A stretch of 64,000 nucleotides of DNA, from contig OZ012695.1 of NCBI GenBank assembly GCA_963942565.1, forward strand, positions 10,408,638 through 10,472,637, written 5' to 3'. The position numbers and the translations under genes are program-made. This document shows positions 60,801 through 64,000 of the stretch, piece after piece; position 1 is the first letter of the stretch; each line of letters begins with the position of its first letter. Under the pieces are notes generated by a model, which saw nothing but the letters and a program-made list of their open reading frames with translations, ran no database searches and was not told the DNA's origin. This DNA is from Maea johnstoni. Lineage: Eukaryota; Annelida; Polychaeta; Spionida; Magelonidae.

Positions 60801-61865
60801 CACCTAGGAGTGTTTCATTTGTTTTTAGTGCTTTTACTTTTTGTTTTGAAGACTTTTTTTCCTGAATGTGCAACTTTAGCTTACCCCAAACCCTACTAAA
60901 CCTCCGCTAAGCATTCTATTGTTATCAGCCACGCTAAACGGCTGCTTAGGAACTCCTCACAGTGCTGCATACCCAAAGTAGCACTTTCATAGAAAAGCCA
61001 CGCTAAGCGCCCGCTTAGTAACTACTCACAGCAGCGACGCTAAGCGCCGGCTTAGTAACTGCTAGGCATTGGTGGTACATACCCAAAGTAGCACTTTACC
61101 TTGAGTAATTGCTAAGCAGGAGCGGCGCATACGGGCCTATATGTCATTAACAAGTTTGGTGTAAGCATAGTTAGCGATAGGGTCAAAAAAAGTTGCTTCC
61201 ACACTAATATCAAGATCCAGAAAATCCTGCGTCCTGATCATTGGCCACAAATAAGTGTTGACTATCTATGCCAACAAATGTGGTCACTTAAGGGGTTAAA
61301 TGGGTAGATTTCTTTATATCCAGCTTGTGAAGTTTAGTTGACTGTGCTACTGCTTTCAGCTCAAAGAACTGTTGTGAACAGGAAATTTATGGGTTCTTAA
61401 TGGGAATTTTATGCGTCCTCTCTGGACACAGCCACTTCACACCTCTGCGTCCATACCACTTGACTATGCGTCAAAAGGGTATGTTGACGGCGTCCTCGCG
61501 ATCCCTGGTATAAGCATGATTCTTGTAATACCAGAACAATATATATTTTGGTTTGGTCAGGACTTTTTCACCTGGCAAACTAAAAGGTAGGTGTAACTTC
61601 TCTGTTTTTCAGTTTTGTTTTCTTTTTACTTCAGTTGAAACAGTTCCAGAAAAAGGGTGGAAAAACACCAAGTAATTCTCCATCTGTGACCAAGTCCAAG
61701 AAAAACAAACAGCAGAATAATCAGCAAACCAATCAACAGAGCAATGGGCGAGAACTGAGCTTGAAGGAAGAGATAGCCAATAGCTTGGCCGCTGAAGAGG
61801 CTGAAAACAACAAAAATGATTCACATGGTGACATTATCCACAACTCTATAGATTCTCACAAAATG
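39908..61865 (+). CDS. GOLGA2: GOLGA2 (golgin GM130), first two coding exons; 3' part outside window
   Basis: GM130 is a cis-Golgi coiled-coil tether whose extreme N-terminus binds p115/USO1 and importin alpha. Exon 1 (39908-39955) and exon 2 (61635-61865) join in phase 0 to give [16 protein letters not shown], then [20 protein letters not shown], then [11 protein letters not shown]. Human GOLGA2 as I recall it reads [20 protein letters not shown] followed by a lysine-rich basic stretch, so start, exon junction and basic patch all agree. The rest of exon 2 is low-complexity, polar and Gln/Asn-rich, then acidic ([15 protein letters not shown]). The coiled-coil body must lie beyond 64000. Intron 1 is 21.7 kb and consists largely of transposon-derived repeats. 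Another golgin with the same N-terminal motif is a less likely alternative. Confidence 0.8.
40365..42030. repeat. Satellite-bearing repeat, copy 2, with 203-bp tandem units
   Basis: AAGATTTTGCGACAGGTTGA or a close variant recurs at about 40894, 41099, 41298, 41503, 41712 and 41897, a period of roughly 203 bp. Each unit also holds GCTATCTTTTGGTCAGTATG, AAATCATCCGAAGCTA and GTGGGTCAATTTTAATG variants. The flanks match those of copy 1 at 38300-39190, which has only two units. The array lies in GOLGA2 intron 1, a few hundred bp after exon 1. Confidence 0.85.
42269..42713. mobile_element. hAT MITE, TAGTGCTCGG family, copy 2, inserted in an AT microsatellite
   Basis: Starts CAGTGCTCGGATTCGCC and ends CGTACTAGCTCTA, flanked by ATATATAT on both sides (42261-42268 and 42714-42721), consistent with an 8-bp duplication inside (AT)n. 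It is near-identical to the copy at 44024-44464. 445 bp, non-coding; the interior is GC-rich around CTCGGCGAGCTG and CTCGAGCCGCC. Confidence 0.85.
42714..42799. repeat. (TA)n microsatellite
   Basis: About 86 bp of uninterrupted TA. It causes Ile/Tyr open frames on both strands that are not genes. Confidence 0.97.
43235..44596. mobile_element. TA-flanked element with internal duplication, host of a nested hAT MITE
   Basis: Starts CTGTAGAATAGG and ends CCTGTTCTACAG, with TA at 43233-43234 and 44597-44598. The stretch 43437-43556 (CTGGTAAATATGCGAATTAT onward, with GATTTTGTGAAGTTATTG) is repeated directly at 43857-43977. A hAT MITE (44024-44464) is nested inside. Without it the element is about 920 bp and non-coding. 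Confidence 0.75.
44024..44464. mobile_element. hAT MITE, TAGTGCTCGG family, copy 3
   Basis: Starts TAGTGCTCGGATTCGCC and ends CGTACTAGCACTA, flanked by the perfect 8-bp duplication GTGGATAG (44016-44023 and 44465-44472). About 441 bp, differing from copy 2 at a modest number of sites. Non-coding. Confidence 0.93.
45460..47830. repeat. Region with inverted GTAACAGAGTGGACA motifs, possible DNA transposon
   Basis: The word TGTCCACTCTGTTAC or a one-base variant occurs at 45575 and 45921-45948. Its reverse complement occurs at 45949, 47448, 47603 and 47794; at 47427 it appears again in the first orientation. Left copies mostly point one way and right copies the other, like transposase-binding subterminal repeats. 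I find no clear terminal inverted repeat and no transposase, and a hAT MITE (46488-46788) interrupts the region. Confidence 0.5.
46488..46788. mobile_element. hAT MITE, CAGGGTCTTAGCC family, copy 2
   Basis: Starts CAGGGTCTTAGCCAGGA and ends TCCTGGCTAAGTCCCTG, flanked by the perfect 8-bp duplication GGTCAGAC (46480-46487 and 46789-46796). 301 bp, non-coding. A relative is at 29932-30199. Confidence 0.93.
48227..48390. mobile_element. Short hAT-like MITE (TAGGGCTGG)
   Basis: Starts TAGGGCTGGGATCAATAG and ends AAAGACAGCCCTA. The tips pair over TAGGGCTG. No target duplication is visible. The terminal words are common in hAT elements. Confidence 0.45.
48391..49052. other. GOLGA2 intron 1, no gene
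   Basis: Chance open frames at 48733-49033 have no resemblance to known proteins. The words GGACATGCA and TTTGGACACCC recur (48541-48800), hinting at another repeat whose ends I cannot define. Confidence 0.4.
49053..49718. mobile_element. hAT MITE with long internal hairpin
   Basis: Starts TAGGGCTGTACACCGGTACC and ends GCGGTATGCAGCCCTA, flanked by the perfect 8-bp duplication GCTGTACG (49045-49052 and 49719-49726). The interior contains two arms of roughly 110 bp (about 49258-49370 and 49390-49500) that are inverted copies sharing GCGAAC/GTTCGC, CTATATAGCG, GCTGCTGCCATGTGCAC and CAATGGGGATAGCAATCAC-like words. 666 bp. Open frames in it are by-products. Confidence 0.92.
49862..50045. repeat. 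Dispersed repeat shared with 8500-8690, with poly-G tract
   Basis: The same order of blocks as the copy in ANAPC5 intron 18 (GACCACTCCTCATGTG, TTTTGTTTTGATATCCAT, CCAAAGACACCACCTAGTGG). An uninterrupted G-run at about 49908-49926 replaces GCGGA. Confidence 0.8.
51071..51200 (+). pseudogene. THAP domain fragment
   Basis: Reads [15 protein letters not shown], and in the next frame [20 protein letters not shown] then ASMKLLNP. This is the first half of a THAP zinc-finger DNA-binding domain: C-x4-C, FHRFP and the conserved W. A frame change and a stop separate the halves, so this copy is dead. The second Cys and His of the C2CH module are not found. Confidence 0.75.
51811..52256. mobile_element. 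MITE nested inside the Kolobok-like element
   Basis: Starts CACTCAGGTACTGAGGGGGG and ends CCCCCCTAAATACCCAAGTG, imperfect 20-bp inverted termini. A G-run at 51790-51810 adjoins the left tip. Interior blocks AAAAGAAGGG and AAAAGAAGGGG repeat. Superfamily unknown. Confidence 0.65.
52823..54249. other. GOLGA2 intron 1, no gene
   Basis: Near 53166, CTAGTGGTCGGACGATTAAG resembles the tip of the TAGTGCTCGG hAT family (compare GCTCGGACGATTACTCG at 25462), so a fragment may be present. An open frame at 53144-53515 (minus) has no recognisable resemblance. Confidence 0.4.
54250..54575 (-). pseudogene. THAP domain, transposon-derived, one in-frame stop
   Basis: From ATG at 54575: [62 protein letters not shown], a stop, then in the same frame [20 protein letters not shown] then PTTFNF. 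This is a full C2CH THAP domain (C-x4-C, P, W, C-x2-HF, C-terminal PT.F). No further protein is recognisable. A THAP-bearing DNA transposon (Kolobok or P type) is the likely source; I could not find its ends. Confidence 0.8.
54760..55840. other. GOLGA2 intron 1, no gene
   Basis: No repeat or exon is recognised in this 1.1 kb. Confidence 0.4.
55845..56210. repeat. Direct repeat with hairpin (two copies, about 251 bp apart)
   Basis: Copies start near 55845 and 56096. Each has a 12-bp hairpin AATAGGTGAGAT / ATCTCACCTATT (55856-55883 and 56113-56140), then TTTCTACATGTGTTTCTTTG and TTGGCAAAGAAATACATGAA. The two ORF-like reads on the minus strand come from this duplication. Confidence 0.85.
56690..57925. 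repeat. 33-bp minisatellite in GOLGA2 intron 1
   Basis: The unit CTGCCCCTTTATTGACTGCC then CCCTGTCTCTCTA repeats about 37 times, with variants (TATCCCAA, TATCCCTCTA, TTAACTGCC). Because 33 is divisible by three and the unit lacks stops, long open frames result (up to 388 codons, repeating [11 protein letters not shown]). They have no start context, no domain and no splice signals, and are not called as genes. The minus strand carries AATAAA in nearly every unit and is G-rich. Confidence 0.95.
57926..58640. other. GOLGA2 intron 1, short duplicated block
   Basis: Around 58050-58150 and 58190-58300, TTTACATGTGATAT, ACACCACCTTTTTGGGG or CATCACCTTTTTGGGG, TTACATCGTAATA and CAAATTTAAATCAT recur in order, a direct repeat of about 140-bp period. 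No gene. Confidence 0.7.
58648..58662. other. Helentron-like terminal hairpin
   Basis: The palindrome GACGCTGACAGCGTC is followed by TCTCTTGTTT, the same context as the hairpin at 5765-5779 downstream of an endonuclease remnant. Probably the 3' end of a related non-autonomous element; its other end is not found. Confidence 0.5.
58724..61137. mobile_element. 2.4-kb TIR element with CTAAGCGCCCGCTTAG subterminal repeats
   Basis: Starts GGCCAGTATGCACGGCTC and ends GAGCGGCGCATACGGGCC, between TAT at 58721-58723 and 61138-61140. Both ends hold repeated GCTAAGCG / CGCTTAGC words (58748-58890 and 60909-61125). Three-base target and GGCC tips hint at PIF/Harbinger, but no transposase is visible in 59400-60890, which is AT-rich. 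A CCGTAATT MITE (58896-59393) is nested near the left end. Confidence 0.65.
58896..59393. mobile_element. TA-flanked MITE, CCGTAATT family, copy D
   Basis: Starts CCTTAATTTTGCGTGTATAA and ends TTATACACGCGAAATTACGG, with TA at 58894-58895 and 59394-59395. Uninterrupted 498 bp, in the same orientation as copy C. It gives the best view of the full family unit. Confidence 0.85.
61635..61865 (+). CDS. GOLGA2: GOLGA2 exon 2
   Basis: Acceptor TTTTTACTTCAG after a long pyrimidine tract; donor ATG|GTAAGT. Encodes 77 residues starting [20 protein letters not shown], then [12 protein letters not shown], a Gln/Asn-rich part and an acidic part ending SIDSHKM. Phase 0 at both ends. It continues exon 1 exactly as LREYQQ follows KLAAAKKK in human GM130. 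Confidence 0.8.
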
Positions 61866-62134
61866 GTAAGTTCCTTCTAGTTTATTAAGTTATTATGTGG
61901 AAAAAGATAACAGGGAGATATCACCTTGAACCAATTTAATTTGCATACAAGATGAGCATATCTGTGTTGCCCATTGCAAGTGCAACTAAAATGTCTGCAC
62001 TTGGGTCATTAACAGCAGGTACCTGCCATTTGAGGTGCACTAACTGGCGGCAAGCTGGGTATATCAACGGCTGCTGCTGTGACCCAGCAGATTCCCATTA
62101 GTCCTGCTGATAGAGGATAATATTGTGCATTTTT
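61866..62134. other. GOLGA2 intron 2, start
   Basis: Intronic, no feature recognised. Confidence 0.6.
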
Positions 62135-62395
62135 AGAGTTAGTACTTTTAAGTACAAACTCTTATGTCCTCCCCCGCATATTATTTGTCTATCGGGTATT
62201 TCTGTGCATGTTTATGTGAATGTTCATTTAAATGGCTGGGTGGATTTACCTCTTTTTATGTTTTTTTGTTAAATTTTGTGTTTCTGGTTGATGTTTTTTT
62301 GGTTTTGGTTCAGTTTTATGTTTTTTTCGTTGAGTATTTTGTGTTTGTTTTCGGTTTCTGAATTTTGACGGTGTACTTAGTAGTGGTGTAGTTCA
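62135..62395. repeat. Hairpin-headed T-rich repeat, copy 2
   Basis: Hairpin AGAGTTAGTACTT / AAGTACAAACTCT at 62135-62162, then a T-rich tract matching 4368-4620 (GGTGGATTTACCT-like, TTTATGTTTTTTTGTTAA, TTTCTGGTTGATGTTTTT, GGTTTCTGAATTTTGACGG, TACTTAGTAGTGG). Confidence 0.7.
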
Positions 62396-64000
62396 GGGTT
62401 GTCGATTGAAAGGGGACACCAAAGTTACCCTTCCCATGATGCAGTGCGCGTATTCCCCAAAAGCCATGACGTCATGGCTTCCTTCAAAACAGCGTGAAAT
62501 ACACACGTGGGCCAAGCTCACAGAAATGATAGTACAAAGAAAAAATGTGAATTATAGGTGCAAAGACATGATTATGGTCTGAAAATGATGAATTATTCTT
62601 AAAGGTGATCAAATAGATATCTTTTAGTAAGATCGTAAATTTTCAGTTGGATATGTCAAGTTTTGACCAGGGAGTTATGACAGAGAAATGATGGTCTTAG
62701 CAAATCAAACAGACAAAGTTGATAAACAAACAAACAGTATTATAGATCTAAGACTAAGTACTAGTACATGTATAAACTATAATAAGTTCCAAATCAATTT
62801 TAATTTGAATTCAAGATCATGCATTTGGACATCGTTGTTTTTTAAGTCAGGGCTGTTCAAGAAAAAGGTGGTGGGGTTGGATGAACTCTTCATTAAAAAA
62901 ATAAATAAATTTAGGGTTATAAAGCAAGTAAGAAGCATTGGGGTGCATTTTTTGTCTAACCACGCTTCAGTTTTTTTTAATCCAACAGTTGTGCCAAAAT
63001 ATTTTTACCATTTTTTTAGAGGTTGACCTACAAAGGTCAACCTATATTGTTTTCGCTTTTGTTGTCTTGCATTCCCGGGGGGGTCCTGGGAGCTGGTTGA
63101 TGCATTTTCCCTATGTTGTCTTACATGGCTGTTTTGGATTTTTCTAGCCGCATGATCTGGAGAGTGGGGTGTGGTGGGGTCGTTTTGTTTATTGTTTCTG
63201 TTAGTGTTGAGTGTGTAGTTTATAATGGTTGTTTCATTTTTTCTGTGGGTTGCCTAGTTTTTTTTTGGTGGATTTTTACGTGTTTATACTTTATGTTTTC
63301 TTCACTCTAATACGCTTCTGTAACGCGTCGGGTGGGGCGGCCGTTGGATGCGCATGCGTGGGTTTTCTGCATATTTAATGCGATCGGCTAATCACGTCAC
63401 GGTGCGTGTTGGGGTTTCCCAGCACCACGTGGTTTGTCTCTTGTGAATTATCCAATGAGCGGTCTCACTGCCTCACCGTCACACCACGTGGTACTCTTTC
63501 CCGCGGTTTATTAACCAATGAGCGGCTATTTGTATCCCTGTTTGTACTATTCTACTTACGTGTTCATTCACATATTTTTTACATTGGCGAGGTTACGGTC
63601 CGCCATTTTGAATATCGGGTTTGACGAAATTTGCACCCCGATTTCAAAGCTTTCGTTTGTGGCCATCTCTAACTCTAAAATTCTGAAACCAAAAGAATTA
63701 ACAAGCCAAGTATCTATATTATTAAGATTAATTCTTTTGGTTTCGGAAAATCGAAAATATTTTGAGATATTTGTCAACACGCATCGATGATGACGTGTTG
63801 ACCATGGCGATGAGTACATTTTCAATGGTACCTCGCCGATTCCTGTCAATTTCATCAAGCTATCACCCCCCGATCACAATATGACTACCTACCTGGATAG
63901 ATGAGATCCTCATCTATCTGATTCAATCATTTTTTAAATTCAACTTCAGGTTGGAAGCGAAAAAATAGCTTTTCGCTACAACCGGAAGTTGATTTTTTTG
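62396..64000. other. GOLGA2 intron 2, hairpins and T-rich tracts, no exon seen
   Basis: Two more perfect hairpins occur: AGGTTGACCT-ACAA-AGGTCAACCT (63020-63043) and GATAGATGAG-ATC-CTCATCTATC (63896-63918). Another T-rich tract runs 63160-63310. An inverted pair, AAAAGAATTAA near 63690 and TTAATTCTTTTGG near 63728, lies between them. The open frame at 62688-63026 shows no family resemblance. Confidence 0.5.

Noticed and set aside
62688-63026. 112-codon open frame after GOLGA2 exon 2
   Set aside because: Does not resemble GM130 (no coiled coil), has no acceptor at its start and lies among hairpin repeats.

Overview
The window looks like a stretch of an invertebrate chordate genome, most likely amphioxus (Branchiostoma). 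The evidence is small spliced exons with GT-AG introns, chordate-like versions of two conserved genes, CR1/L2-type LINE debris, many TIR-bearing short DNA transposons, and several large intronic minisatellites. Three of those minisatellites span exon-intron junctions, a habit I recall being described for amphioxus. There is no bacterial-style gene organisation and no CRISPR array.

Gene 1 (minus strand, coding 33502 down to 7418) is a complete ANAPC5, a subunit of the anaphase-promoting complex (APC/C). I could assemble 19 coding exons by hand. They join in one frame of 2403 nt, giving 800 residues plus a stop, and they align along their length with the human protein as I recall it (about 755 residues). 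Intron 2 uses a GC-AG donor. Gene 2 (plus strand, from 39908) is the 5' end of GOLGA2/GM130: a 16-codon first exon, a 21.7-kb first intron and a 77-codon second exon ending at 61865. The rest lies beyond the window. The two genes are divergent, with start codons about 6.4 kb apart.

Layout: 1-7400 is repeat-rich sequence 3' of ANAPC5 (foldback element, TA-flanked MITE, LINE 3' end, Helentron-like 3' end, 68-bp tandem repeat). 7418-33502 is ANAPC5. 33503-39907 is the intergenic region, made largely of nested repeats, with a degenerate tRNA-like sequence. 39908-61865 is GOLGA2 exon 1, intron 1 and exon 2. The intron is packed with hAT-type MITEs (several with perfect 8-bp target duplications), a 203-bp tandem satellite, Kolobok-like THAP-domain elements, a triple nest of elements and a 33-bp minisatellite. 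61866-64000 is the start of GOLGA2 intron 2.

The most striking signal is that three different 5' splice sites of ANAPC5 have each been amplified in tandem into the following intron. The exon 18 donor gave about 51 copies over 4.8 kb, each carrying the last 36-39 coding nt plus the donor and preceded by an AG. The exon 10 donor gave 20 copies of a 31-bp unit carrying 12 exon bases plus GTAAGT. The exon 8 donor region is present three times with an 82-85-bp period. These arrays place dozens of real-looking 5' splice sites inside the introns of an essential cell-cycle gene.
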